Source: Sneathiella marina
GTDB taxonomy: Bacteria; Pseudomonadota; Alphaproteobacteria; Sneathiellales; Sneathiellaceae
Length of the DNA stretch: 64,000 nucleotides
Assembly: GCF_023746535.1 (NCBI RefSeq)
Contig: NZ_CP098747.1
Coordinates: forward strand, 750,364 to 814,363
Reading direction: 5' to 3'
In this document: one piece after another, positions 1 through 8,792 of the stretch
Numbering within the stretch: position 1 is the stretch's first letter
Layout of the letters: every line of letters starts with the position of its first letter
Made by a program: the position numbers and the translations under genes
The notes under the pieces: model-generated
Seen by the model: the letters and a program-made list of their open reading frames with translations, nothing else
Database searches by the model: none
Told to the model about the DNA's origin: nothing

Positions 1-2
1 TC

Positions 3-155
3 CCTCAAAAAGCGACGATTTTGGCCCAAACAATTATCTTGCGCGGGAACGTCCGGCCTGCACAATGGCCACTCGTTATATTAGGTGCAGTGGCTTTTGT
101 TTTGGGTATCGGCTCTTTGCGATATAGGCGCCGTAAGCTCCGACAAAGGATCTAA
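3..155 (+). CDS. C-terminal end of a membrane protein, possibly an ABC-2 type permease (partial)
   Basis: An open frame enters from the left edge and stops at TAA 153-155. Its last 50 residues hold one hydrophobic segment (WPLVILGAVAFVLGIGSL) followed by an Arg/Lys-rich tail (RYRRRKLRQR), the usual end of a membrane protein with a cytoplasmic C-terminus. A short LRG motif before the last helix and the WP at its start resemble the end of ABC-2 type export permeases; that family guess is tentative. The stop lies a few bases before the ribosome binding site of the next gene, so the two are probably co-transcribed. The 5' part is outside the window. Confidence 0.5.
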   Translation, partial: PQKATILAQTIILRGNVRPAQWPLVILGAVAFVLGIGSLRYRRRKLRQRI

Positions 156-168
156 TGAAGGAAATTTG

Positions 169-360
169 ATGACTGAAGAAAAACCAAGCTATCGCCTACT
201 TACAGGTGAAGATACGCATGAATTCTGCCTCCGTGTGAGTGATGCATTGGCGGAGGGATATGTTTTATATGGTTCGCCGGCGGCAACTTATGATGCAAAA
301 GCGGAGCGGATGCGGGTTGCACAAGCAGTGATCCGACCAGAAGTCCCGGCAGTTCGATAA
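169..360 (+). CDS. DUF1737-type small protein
   Basis: This encodes a 63-residue soluble protein beginning MTEEKPSYRLLTG. I chose the ATG at 169 because AAGGAA lies about 6 nt upstream; an in-frame start at 85 would add an unlikely N-terminus overlapping the preceding gene. The pattern YRLLTG...F...V..AL.EGY.LYGSP is typical of the DUF1737 family, small proteins of about 60 residues with no established role. The YxLYGSP stretch sits near residue 37. It ends 2 nt before the LysE-family gene, so it is probably in the same operon. Confidence 0.72.
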   Translation: MTEEKPSYRLLTGEDTHEFCLRVSDALAEGYVLYGSPAATYDAKAERMRVAQAVIRPEVPAVR

Positions 361-362
361 TT

Positions 363-995
363 ATGATTGTAGAAGGTACTCAAGTTGCCCTTTTCATTTT
401 GTCCGCAATTGTCCTTAATTTAACACCCGGCCCAGATATGTTGTTCGTGACAGCCAGTGGTTTGAAACAAGGACCGAAAGCAGGCCTGGTTGCCGCGCTG
501 GGGATTACAGGTGGGTCACTGATCCATGTGGTTTTTGCGGTTATTGGGGTGACTGCGATATTCAAATCTTCTGAGCTGGCATTCGATATACTGCGTTATG
601 CTGGAGCCGCATATCTATTATGGATTGGATTTAGAAGCTTTAGTCAACGGGCTCTTGATCTCAGCCAGCCGCAGTCATCGGTATCGAAACTGTTGATTGT
701 CTTCCGACGTGGCGTACTGACAAATGTTCTTAATCCTAAGGTAGCTCTATTTTTCATAGCGTTTCTGCCGCAATTCCTTGACCTATCGGCGGGGTCGATC
801 GCGATGCAAATTTTTATCCTTGGGGGTATATTTAATTTAACCGGTTTAATAGTTAATGGAGGGGCAGGATTGTTTGCCGGAGGCGCCGGCCGATTATTGC
901 TGCAGCATCCTGCGACGGGTAAATGGGTGTCCCGCGTCTCAGGGTCTATATTTATAGGTCTGGCGGCTCATCTTGTTTTCACTGAGCGTCCGTAA
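363..995 (+). CDS. LysE/RhtB family amino acid exporter
   Basis: The 210-residue product is an inner-membrane protein of the usual LysE/RhtB length with five to six hydrophobic segments. The family signature NLTPGPD is at residues 19-25, and a second conserved region, N.LNPK, lies near residues 120-125. Family members export amino acids or small metabolites by proton antiport; the substrate cannot be read from sequence. It follows the DUF1737 gene by 2 nt. Its 3' end overlaps the convergent LysR gene by 17 bp, so both stop codons lie inside the other gene. Confidence 0.88.
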   Translation: MIVEGTQVALFILSAIVLNLTPGPDMLFVTASGLKQGPKAGLVAALGITGGSLIHVVFAVIGVTAIFKSSELAFDILRYAGAAYLLWIGFRSFSQRALDLSQPQSSVSKLLIVFRRGVLTNVLNPKVALFFIAFLPQFLDLSAGSIAMQIFILGGIFNLTGLIVNGGAGLFAGGAGRLLLQHPATGKWVSRVSGSIFIGLAAHLVFTERP

Positions 996-1896
996 TCATT
1001 CTTGAAACGGTTGAATTATCGGTAACTTCTTCATGAAGCCAGTTACAAAAAGCGGCAATATGAGGATGATCGCGCACGCCGGGTGGATAGATAATATACA
1101 TGGCAAAGGAACTTGGAATTGTGATTGGCGACAGCTGAACTAGGCGTCCTTCCTCTAATTCTTGCTCGATAAGGGAGCTACGCCCCAAAATGATCCCTTG
1201 ACCTTTAAGAGCAGCTTGAACGGCTATGCCGGTATCGTCAAAAAGTGGACGATCAGAAATCCCGAGATCGGGAAGACCCGCTGCCTCAAGCCATCGTGTC
1301 CAATTACTCCCGTCGAGCTCGTCACTGATGACAAGATTGTCCCTGAGCTCCAGAGGGTTTGTTAGGTCGATACGTTCGCTCAATGCCGGGCTTCCGACCA
1401 AAATTAGATCATCCGTTAAAAGCAATTCGCTTTCAAGCGGTGGCCAGTTTCCCTGTCCATATCTTAAGCCAAAATCCACACCCTCATTCGGCAGATCAAC
1501 GAGGCGCCTCGTTGTTAATAGCCGAATATCTACCTGTGGGTTCGACAGTTGAAATTTATTAAGCCGTATTACCAGCCAATGAATGGCGAAGGAGGGAAGA
1601 ACCGTTAGTGTGATGTGGCGCGTTTGTACTTTTTTCTCAAGAGCTTCGACACCCGCCCTGATATGGGAAAACCCTTGTTGTATCTGAGTAAATAGCTGAT
1701 GGCCTTGAGTGGTGAGGGCTAATCCAGTAGTTGATCGAATGAAAAGTTGCGTGGCAAGGTGCTTTTCCAATTGTGCAACTTGTCGGGAGACGGCGCCATG
1801 GGTTACACCCAGCTCAATCGCGGCATGACTTAGGTTGAGATGCCGGCCGGCAACTTCAAAGCTTCTGATCCAATTCATAGGAGGGAGAGGTGTCAT
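979..1896 (-). CDS. LysR family transcriptional regulator (GcvA-like)
   Basis: The 305-residue protein has an N-terminal winged helix-turn-helix (about residues 8-66, recognition helix region AAIELGVTHGAVSRQV at 25-40) and a LysR substrate-binding domain (about 95-300). The HTH resembles the GcvA subgroup, which is often paired with adjacent metabolic genes. The first ATG is supported by AAGGAAAG upstream; the alternative Met7 has no purine-rich site. It is divergent from the GST gene, so the 110-bp spacer (1897-2007) probably carries the promoters and operator for both. It converges on the LysE gene with a 17-bp overlap. The effector is unknown. Confidence 0.88.
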   Translation of the reverse strand: MTPLPPMNWIRSFEVAGRHLNLSHAAIELGVTHGAVSRQVAQLEKHLATQLFIRSTTGLALTTQGHQLFTQIQQGFSHIRAGVEALEKKVQTRHITLTVLPSFAIHWLVIRLNKFQLSNPQVDIRLLTTRRLVDLPNEGVDFGLRYGQGNWPPLESELLLTDDLILVGSPALSERIDLTNPLELRDNLVISDELDGSNWTRWLEAAGLPDLGISDRPLFDDTGIAVQAALKGQGIILGRSSLIEQELEEGRLVQLSPITIPSSFAMYIIYPPGVRDHPHIAAFCNWLHEEVTDNSTVSRMITDAQ

Positions 1897-2007
1897 GAAA
1901 ACTTTCCTTGTACATCATATCGATGTTAAGAAATATCATATTGGTTTTGCTAAAAATATGCTTTAGAAGCCATTTTAGTAAGAAAAATTTTAATACCAAG
2001 GAAAAAA

Positions 2008-2679
2008 ATGTCAGAAATAGTACTGGTAATTGGCAATAAGAGATACTCATCCTGGAGTTTGCGGGGGTGGCTTGCTTTAAAGAAATCTGGACTCAAATTC
2101 GAAGAAATTCTGGTACCTTTGTATCGGGAAGCTTCACATGCGGAGTTAAAGATTGCCAACCCCCTTGCACCGCCCAAAGTGCCCTCTCTTAAAATTGGAG
2201 ATAAGGCGATCTGGGATACTTTAGCCATCTGTGAATTTGCCGCAGAGCAGGCTACTGACGTAACATTGTGGCCTGAGGATACTTTTACCCGCGCTCATGC
2301 GCGCTCCGTTGTTGCTGAAATGCATTCCAGCTTTGTCGCATTGCGAGAATTTATCCCTATGGATTTATTGAAGAAGATACCCTATCAAAAACTTCCGGAA
2401 GAAGTTGAATTCGATATTCAGCGCATCTTTGAAATCTGGCGTCAATGTCGAGAAAAATATGCTGATGAGGGCCCGTTTCTTTTTGGGCAATTTACGCTCG
2501 CAGATATCTTTTTTGCGCCTGTAACTGTTCGCTTGCATAGCCATTCCGTTCCTTTGGATGAAATCTGCAAATCCTATTTTGATACGCTTTGGGCGCTGCC
2601 CGAGTTTCAGGACTGGAGAGCCGCGGCTGAACGAGAAGAGTGGGTTATTGGTGACGCAAATAATTATGAGGCCCAATAA
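2008..2679 (+). CDS. Glutathione S-transferase family protein
   Basis: The 223-residue cytosolic protein has an N-terminal thioredoxin-like GST domain (about 3-80) and a C-terminal all-alpha domain (about 90-210). The active-site region RYSSWSLRG (residues 12-20) and the cis-Pro motif KVPSL followed by IWDTLAICEFAAE match the GST_N_3-type GSTs common in proteobacteria. Ser14/Ser15 are candidate catalytic residues. AAGGAAAAAA precedes the ATG. The gene is divergent from the LysR regulator, which may control it, and ends 3 nt before the stop of the convergent cyclase gene. Confidence 0.87.
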   Translation: MSEIVLVIGNKRYSSWSLRGWLALKKSGLKFEEILVPLYREASHAELKIANPLAPPKVPSLKIGDKAIWDTLAICEFAAEQATDVTLWPEDTFTRAHARSVVAEMHSSFVALREFIPMDLLKKIPYQKLPEEVEFDIQRIFEIWRQCREKYADEGPFLFGQFTLADIFFAPVTVRLHSHSVPLDEICKSYFDTLWALPEFQDWRAAAEREEWVIGDANNYEAQ

Positions 2680-2682
2680 GGG

Positions 2683-3906
2683 TCATATTGAAGCTTTGGG
2701 AGAGAAGACGTCGATTGGATCTATCAAGCCAGGAATAGTTTGTGATGGAAAATTCTGCCATTCAACAGCTATTTTTTCGGCGATATTTGTGGAAACCAGA
2801 ATAGTCACTCCCAGTTCTTTCGTAAGGTCTTGCAAACGGCTTGTCATATTCACGGCGGGTCCGATGACCGAAAAGTCCAGTCGTTCCGTAGCGCCGATAT
2901 TTCCAAACATAACCGCCCCATGATGAATGCCAATACCATATCGCAAGTCGCGGGCATTTGAAGGATGCTCCCGTAAGGCTCTGCTGCCTTCAAGTGCAGC
3001 ATCAAGTGCACGTTGGGCCGTCTTGGAGATTGTTGAAGTACTCTCTGTTGGAAAGATAGCCAAAAAACCATCTCCCATAAACTTCAGGACCTCGCCCCCT
3101 TGTTCCATTACCGCTTCTGCCAGACATTCAAAGAACTGATTAAGCAGGGCTAGATAGGCGGGCATTTCCATACTATCCGCGAGAGCACTGGAAGAGCGTA
3201 AATCGCAAATCCAAATCACTGCATCCGTCACGTCACCGTCCCCGCGCTGGTTCTTACCATCCAGAATTTTTTCGCTGGCGAGTGGGCCTAGATAGGCCCC
3301 TAAGACATCGGTCAGTGTTTCTTCACGCTTCGCAATTCGTGCTGCACCTGCGAATAACGGGACGAGTCGACGCAAAATTTCTTTGTCTTCTTCAGTAAAT
3401 CCTCCCGCCTTATCCGTGACCCAGGAAGATATTAAGCCGTCGCTTCGTTTCAAGGCAGTCTCAAAATTTCCGAAAGGCGTGAGAAATGCAATATAGTCCG
3501 TTGCACCAATTTCTTTGAAATCAGAGAAAACTGGGAAAAGCTGAACATTCTTGGGATCTGTCAGGTCAAAACTCATTTCCTGCAAAGATCTTTCAATCAT
3601 GTAAAATAGGGGGCTTCTGGTCCAAATTAGTCGATCCGATTTAGCACGCGGTTGTGAATTGGTATTTAACTCTCCGTCGCGATACCAGGTGTGATCGGTA
3701 TGATCAATAAATGGATGTAGCTGCCGCATTGTGACGTGAGAGCGCAATAGTGGAAATAAATTCAGGTCTATCAGTTTGCTAAATTCGCTGAACGTTTCGG
3801 TCAGCTTCATTTCTCCCAGCATTTGCCGGGTGAGCCATCTTTCGATGGTTTTTATATTATTTTCCGATGATGCCTGGTTGCCCGGGGTAGACTTATGCAG
3901 ATTCAA
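2683..3906 (-). CDS. Class III adenylate/guanylate cyclase, second of a tandem pair
   Basis: The 407-residue protein has a C-terminal class III nucleotide cyclase domain (about 225-400). The expected residues are present: metal-binding Asp235 in CDLRSS, a second Asp in KFMGDGFLAIFP, substrate-specifying Asp in RLDFSVIG, and the transition-state Asn and Arg in PAVNMTSR. It should therefore be active, probably as an adenylate cyclase. The N-terminal half (about 40-220) has no transmembrane segment and shares RQLHP and GATDYIA motifs with the neighbouring cyclase, suggesting a common GAF-like sensory domain. Its start overlaps the end of that upstream cyclase by 14 bp, implying translational coupling. 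The signal sensed is unknown. Confidence 0.87.
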   Translation of the reverse strand: MNLHKSTPGNQASSENNIKTIERWLTRQMLGEMKLTETFSEFSKLIDLNLFPLLRSHVTMRQLHPFIDHTDHTWYRDGELNTNSQPRAKSDRLIWTRSPLFYMIERSLQEMSFDLTDPKNVQLFPVFSDFKEIGATDYIAFLTPFGNFETALKRSDGLISSWVTDKAGGFTEEDKEILRRLVPLFAGAARIAKREETLTDVLGAYLGPLASEKILDGKNQRGDGDVTDAVIWICDLRSSSALADSMEMPAYLALLNQFFECLAEAVMEQGGEVLKFMGDGFLAIFPTESTSTISKTAQRALDAALEGSRALREHPSNARDLRYGIGIHHGAVMFGNIGATERLDFSVIGPAVNMTSRLQDLTKELGVTILVSTNIAEKIAVEWQNFPSQTIPGLIDPIDVFSPKASI

Positions 3907-5479
3907 GGGAATAAAGCTCCATACTGTCTTTTATACCCTTCAAGGTAAAATCGCCGACCCGCTGTGTGAGGGTCGGAACGAAACCAGCAACCTCATGAGA
4001 CATGAGAACGGATTGACCAACCTCTTTGCACGTTTCCCCTATCCGTGCCGCTTGGTTGGCGGCTGATCCAATAACTGTAAAATCCAGACGTTCCATGCTG
4101 CCGACATTGCCATACATGACCTCGCCAAAATGCAAACCAATGGTGCACCGAAGAGGGATTGATGTTTCCTGACCCGATAGCGCGCCTAAAGTATCCTGGG
4201 CCGCTTGAACTGCGGCCGTACAAGCTTTTCTGATCTCTTCAGTATTTTCTGAAGCCGTCGGGAAAATAGCCAAGATAGCATCGCCAATAAATTTCAGGAC
4301 ATCCCCTCCATTATCATGGACTGACGCCGCTGACGCATCGAAAAATCGATTGAGCAGATCAAGATATTCCATTTGATCCAGTTTTTCGGTGAGTGCCGTT
4401 GAATCACTTAAATCACAATAAAGAATGGCAGCTTTTATGGTTTCACCATCACCTCTTTTTACCGACCCATTTAAGACCTGATGTCCGGCGGATTTCCCCA
4501 GATATGTTTCCAGCAGTGTGCGAGAATCTGCTTTAACCTTGTGCACTTCATACATCCGGCTGATGAGGGGAAGGGCTTCAAATATCTGTCCTAAATCTGA
4601 TGTTGAAAATCCAGCCGGGTGGTCTGACGTCAATGTTAGATTGTGAATAAAACCATCAGAAAAAGGAAGAGGGAGTGCAACATAATCCGTGGCTCCTTGA
4701 TCCTTCAATTCCTTCATAATCGGAAATTCAAACTCTTCTTTTCCTGTATTCAATCTTTCTCGAATGCCGCCTAACCCCTGAGATACAAGCCTCATTGGGC
4801 TTTTGAGATAAGCTTCATTGCCTAAACTAACATGTTCGAATTCTCGTTCAACAATGGAATCATCTTCTCTGTTCCAAATATACGCACGACCCGCCACTAA
4901 GGGATGTAATTGGCGAAGGGCAACGTTAAGTCGGCTTACGGGAATACCTGTCTTTACAAGTCGGCGGCCAAGTTGTTGTGTAAGCTCCATATGATCCATG
5001 GCGCTCCAGGCTCCTCGAATGAGCCAATCCACAAGGTTTTTAGGATCGGAAAGCATAAGGTTTGGGGAGAGAAATTGCTCTTCAACCTCGCCAACGATCC
5101 AGCGATCAATCGCGTTCCCATAAAAGGCAATGTGATTCTGGACCAGCTCACCTTCAAACAGTGGCTGCTCGTAAGACCAAGCAGCTGGATCAACACGTTC
5201 CCCATCTAATTCCAGAGCCCAGTGGGAAGCGTTGCCTTTAAAGGGGCAAAACGTGCGAAAATCGGTGCGAATGAAATGTCCCATCGTGACATCTTTGCGG
5301 GGAATATAGTAAACCGGCACATGATGCGTTTCATGCACAATGAGCGCTTCGGTCGTATCGACAAGGCATATCGCGCCCTTGAAACCGCGAATACGATCCC
5401 CAGCCTCGGTGACTGAGATGCTATACTTCTGAACTGTTGTCTGTTGGTCTTCCGCAACGATTGTGGTAACGGCGGTCAT
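3893..5479 (-). CDS. DUF427 - class III nucleotide cyclase fusion protein
   Basis: The 528-residue product has three parts: an N-terminal DUF427 domain (about 25-135, with VPVYYIPRKDV, TFCPFKG and W.Y..P), a middle region homologous to the sensory half of the adjacent cyclase (RQLHP, GATDYVA), and a C-terminal class III cyclase domain (about 340-525). Catalytic residues appear intact: Asp in CDLSDST, Asp in KFIGDAILAIFP, DFTVIG, and Asn/Arg in SAANQAAR. DUF427 is a beta-tent domain usually found as a stand-alone protein with no firm role, so its fusion to a cyclase suggests ligand sensing. The gene is first in a two-gene leftward unit. Confidence 0.86.
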   Translation of the reverse strand: MTAVTTIVAEDQQTTVQKYSISVTEAGDRIRGFKGAICLVDTTEALIVHETHHVPVYYIPRKDVTMGHFIRTDFRTFCPFKGNASHWALELDGERVDPAAWSYEQPLFEGELVQNHIAFYGNAIDRWIVGEVEEQFLSPNLMLSDPKNLVDWLIRGAWSAMDHMELTQQLGRRLVKTGIPVSRLNVALRQLHPLVAGRAYIWNREDDSIVEREFEHVSLGNEAYLKSPMRLVSQGLGGIRERLNTGKEEFEFPIMKELKDQGATDYVALPLPFSDGFIHNLTLTSDHPAGFSTSDLGQIFEALPLISRMYEVHKVKADSRTLLETYLGKSAGHQVLNGSVKRGDGETIKAAILYCDLSDSTALTEKLDQMEYLDLLNRFFDASAASVHDNGGDVLKFIGDAILAIFPTASENTEEIRKACTAAVQAAQDTLGALSGQETSIPLRCTIGLHFGEVMYGNVGSMERLDFTVIGSAANQAARIGETCKEVGQSVLMSHEVAGFVPTLTQRVGDFTLKGIKDSMELYSLESA

Positions 5480-5579
5480 TATAAATATTCCCCATACAAC
5501 ATACCCTCTTCATCAGATAGGAAAAAACCGTATAAATACAAGGATACTCTTATACCTCAGCCAGGGGCACTGATTTTAG

Positions 5580-6218
5580 TCAGGCAGGAATATCCGGATT
5601 TAGGCTATAGGTACCTACCCGTGATCCTTTGGCCAGAATATGTCCTTCCATAGCTGTTAGGGCGTCCGGTCCGCCAAAAACACCAGATAACCCAAGAGTT
5701 TCAACGTCCAGCGCGTAAACAGTTATGTGATAATGGTGGACGATGCTGTCATTCCAGGGCGGACAGGGCCCGTCATATCCACCATAGTTACCGCTCATGT
5801 CCGGATCTCCGGCAAACCAGTCTGTATAATTGTTGATGCCGCGGATCCCATAAGGCATTGATCCCGGTGCTTTTCCTTTTGGGGTAATACCATCGGAATC
5901 TTCACCTTCGGCGATATTAAATTGGGTGGCTGGAATATCAACAAGGACCCAGTGGAAGAAGTCGACACGTGGCAAGTCTGCAGGAATGAGGCGATCCTCC
6001 TGATTGACATCTTCCCCAGAAGAGGGGACGTCAGAATCATGACAAATGAGAACAAAAGATTTTGTTGAAGAGGGCGCGCCGCTCCAGCTGACGGACGGGT
6101 TCTTATTGTCACTCAAAGCAACATGCCCTTCAGAAGCCGGAATGCCGAAGGCAAATTTCCCCGGAATTTTTCGTCCGTTCTCCCACCCGTCTATTGTGAC
6201 TTTCAAGATTGCCGTCAT
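5580..6218 (-). CDS. YbhB/YbcL-type PEBP family protein
   Basis: The protein is 212 residues from the ATG at 6218, which has AAGGA at proper spacing; another ATG six bases upstream sits too close to that site. It belongs to the phosphatidylethanolamine-binding protein (Raf kinase inhibitor-like) family. Visible hallmarks are CHDSDVP, FHWVLVDIPA, GINNYTDW and the GPCPPWND/HHYHITVYAL block that forms the ligand pocket. No signal peptide is evident, so it is probably cytosolic. Bacterial members have no agreed function. It lies alone between the cyclase pair and the carboxylase gene, on the same strand as both. Confidence 0.87.
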   Translation of the reverse strand: MTAILKVTIDGWENGRKIPGKFAFGIPASEGHVALSDNKNPSVSWSGAPSSTKSFVLICHDSDVPSSGEDVNQEDRLIPADLPRVDFFHWVLVDIPATQFNIAEGEDSDGITPKGKAPGSMPYGIRGINNYTDWFAGDPDMSGNYGGYDGPCPPWNDSIVHHYHITVYALDVETLGLSGVFGGPDALTAMEGHILAKGSRVGTYSLNPDIPA

Positions 6219-6287
6219 GATCATTTTCCTTTTTATATCTGAAGGTATTTCACGATGCTATCAAAGTGAAGAGGACGCGTAAATCCA

Positions 6288-7841
6288 TCAAGGTCGAAAA
6301 CCAAATGTAACAGGGCCTTTCAAGCTTTCCAGTTTAGGCTCTATCCACTCAATCCATTGGCAGAGTGCCGGCCTTGTCTCACGTGGATCAATGATGTCAT
6401 GAATATTAAAGCTCTCGGCTCGCGGGAAAGGAGACTGTTGCGCAGCGAGTTGGTCTTCAAGCTCAGCGCGAAGCTCATCCGGCTTTTCCGCTGCCTCAAT
6501 TTGCCGACGAAAAGCAACAGCAACGCCGCCTTCCACCGGAAGTGCGCCCATTTCTGCACTGGGCCATGCAAGAACATATCCTTCATCACTGAAATGCGCT
6601 GCGGCGGCAACACCGAACGTTTTTTTTATGATAACGGTTGCCCAGGGCACAACCGACATGACAGCTGCTGCAACTGCCGATGTGCCATATTTTATGGTGC
6701 CATCTTTTTCCGAATCCGGCCCGATCATGAAACCAGGCTCGTCAGTAAAATTAACAATTGGAATATGAAAGGTATCACACAGTTCAATGAAGCGCCGAAC
6801 CTTCTGAGCCGCGTTTGCGCCCATGGCGCCAGCATAAAAGCGGCAATCATTTCCAATCACACCAACAGACCGTCCGTTAAGTCGGGCAAATGCGGTTAGG
6901 AGGCTGGGACCGTAAGCTTTCCCCATTTCAAAATAGCTTCCGTCATCAATCACCAATTTGATCAACTTACGCATGTCGAAGGGTAGGCGTCGATTTTTGG
7001 GAACGATTGACAGCAATTCTTCGGCCTTTCGATCGACAGGATCTGTTGTGGGCCGGCGTTTTGAAAGCTCCCACACATTGTTTGGAAGATAGCTCAGGAA
7101 AGTCTGCATTTGATTGAAGGCATCTGTCTCGGTTTTAGCAATGTTGGCGGCTACCGCGTTGCGGCTGTGTATCTGCGCGCCGCCCAGCTCCTCTTTCGTC
7201 ATGCTAATATCAAGCGCCCGTGCAACAAGGGCCGGACCCGCGATAAGTATTTGCGCTGTCTCCCGTGTCATCACAGAAAAATGGGATGCCGCGAAGCGAG
7301 CCGCCGGAAAACCTGCCACTGGCCCCAAGGCGGCTGAAACTACGGGGACTTCTCCCATAACTTTAGCGATGGAATGAAATCTTGGCTTTTCAAATACCGG
7401 GCTACCAACAGGTCCGCTACTTCCCTTGCCTTTGGAGACACTGCCGCCACCGCCTTCAAGCATGCGAACCAACGGGACCCTATATTGCGACGCAAGCTCC
7501 TCTGCATACACGCTTTTCCGAAGGCCTGCTGCATTGGGTGAGCCTCCTTTGAGGGTAAAGTCTTCACCCCCAACAGCAACTCTGCGACCATCAATGGTTC
7601 CAAGTCCTGTGATGTAATTTGCCGGAGAAAAAGAGGTCAGGTTTCCAGCATCATCTCGTTCCGAGGCGCCGGCGATCCGGCCATGTTCCTGAAAGCTATC
7701 CGCATCCAGGACGCCGTCAATACGTTCGCGAATTGTCAGGCGACCCTTGGCATGCTGAGTGGCAACAGCCTCAGCGCCTCCTTGTTCTTGTGCCGCGTTA
7801 CGCATTTGCGTGATATCTTGGGCTTCTTTTTCCCAGCTCAT
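6288..7841 (-). CDS. Acyl-CoA carboxylase carboxyltransferase beta subunit (propionyl-/methylcrotonyl-type)
   Basis: The 517-residue protein has the two crotonase-like halves of a biotin-dependent carboxyltransferase. An N-terminal half contains GPVAGFPAARFAASH, and a C-terminal half contains FTDEPGFMIG and KTFGVAAAAH for CoA and carboxybiotin binding. Such subunits transfer CO2 from biotin to propionyl-CoA or a related acyl-CoA. No biotin carboxylase alpha subunit is nearby, so the partner must be encoded elsewhere. GGAAGGGATC precedes the ATG. Substrate choice cannot be decided from sequence; propionyl-CoA would fit the methylmalonyl-CoA mutase at 35.5 kb. Confidence 0.85.
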   Translation of the reverse strand: MSWEKEAQDITQMRNAAQEQGGAEAVATQHAKGRLTIRERIDGVLDADSFQEHGRIAGASERDDAGNLTSFSPANYITGLGTIDGRRVAVGGEDFTLKGGSPNAAGLRKSVYAEELASQYRVPLVRMLEGGGGSVSKGKGSSGPVGSPVFEKPRFHSIAKVMGEVPVVSAALGPVAGFPAARFAASHFSVMTRETAQILIAGPALVARALDISMTKEELGGAQIHSRNAVAANIAKTETDAFNQMQTFLSYLPNNVWELSKRRPTTDPVDRKAEELLSIVPKNRRLPFDMRKLIKLVIDDGSYFEMGKAYGPSLLTAFARLNGRSVGVIGNDCRFYAGAMGANAAQKVRRFIELCDTFHIPIVNFTDEPGFMIGPDSEKDGTIKYGTSAVAAAVMSVVPWATVIIKKTFGVAAAAHFSDEGYVLAWPSAEMGALPVEGGVAVAFRRQIEAAEKPDELRAELEDQLAAQQSPFPRAESFNIHDIIDPRETRPALCQWIEWIEPKLESLKGPVTFGFRP

Positions 7842-8038
7842 GGTAGATCCCTTCCAATTTTTAGGAAGAGTACAATGTTCGATGGATATAAATCGATAAA
7901 AAAGGTCGCGATAGCATGATTAATTCAGCTTGGGGAAGATTGCAGGCATCACGAACTTGTTCAGCACTCTGCGCGGAATTCAGTTACCGTCAGAGTTGAT
8001 CAGATGCATTTTGTTTTATGGCTAGTTTTATATTGGAC

Positions 8039-8680
8039 TTATCGTAAAGGAAGCTTTCCCGTAATTCTTTGTTTTGTCTCTGCGTCCAGATAAGGACTAA
8101 GAACCATATATATCTGCTGTGCACCCTGTTCTATCTCATTTTTGGTGATGTCCTTGTCGGATTTACCAATTTGTAAATACCGAATCCAATTCAGGGCGAT
8201 GATCCAAATGTTTGTTGCTAAATACTCTGCGGTGGACTCGTCCAGCGGTGGATCATTTGCAGGGAGTTTTGAACCCGCAGTCAAGATCGTATGTTTTAAA
8301 AATGCTAATGTTGCTTCCCGGCGTAATAAATATTGTTCCTGCAGCAGGGGATCGTTTCGGAGTATCTGAACCAAATTGCCGTAAAAGAAACGATAGTCCC
8401 AGACCACCGTCATCCAGTTCTGCAATCCGTTGATAAGGATGTCTTCAAATGTTTCCTGCTCATCAGCTGCCGCTAATGCCTGCGTCGTGGCCTGATTTAT
8501 TTCAGGGAAGATAGATCTGATGATCTCCTCTTTGTTTTTGAAGTGATAGTAAAGGTTTCCAGGACTGATTCCCAAATGCGCCGCGATTTTATTCGTTCCT
8601 ACATTTGCTGCGCCGTGAAGATTGAATAATTCCTTTGCTGCCTGAATGATTTTCCCTTTATTGCTGGATTTACTGGTCAT
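8039..8680 (-). CDS. TetR/AcrR family transcriptional regulator
   Basis: The 213-residue protein begins with a TetR DNA-binding domain (about 8-55), including the typical AAHLGISPGNLYYHFKNKEE recognition region at residues 33-52. The remaining all-alpha ligand/dimerization domain is not diagnostic. It is divergent from the alkylsulfatase gene with 112 bp between start codons, so it is probably the local regulator of that gene. I found no convincing palindromic operator in the spacer, only a short tandem AGTATCT repeat. The ribosome binding site is weak. Confidence 0.86.
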   Translation of the reverse strand: MTSKSSNKGKIIQAAKELFNLHGAANVGTNKIAAHLGISPGNLYYHFKNKEEIIRSIFPEINQATTQALAAADEQETFEDILINGLQNWMTVVWDYRFFYGNLVQILRNDPLLQEQYLLRREATLAFLKHTILTAGSKLPANDPPLDESTAEYLATNIWIIALNWIRYLQIGKSDKDITKNEIEQGAQQIYMVLSPYLDAETKQRITGKLPLR

Positions 8681-8792
8681 ATTTTAACTTTTATGGTTGC
8701 CGAACAATTTTCGATATGCGTATATTGCCATAATTAGAGTAAAGTATCTAGTATCTAATTTTAAATATGACAGGTAATCGGGAGAAGATGAC

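Noticed and set aside
8681-8792. A TetR operator between the TetR and alkylsulfatase genes
   Set aside because: Only a short tandem AGTATCT repeat and a TTATGG/CCATAA pair 31 nt apart are present. Neither is a convincing palindrome.
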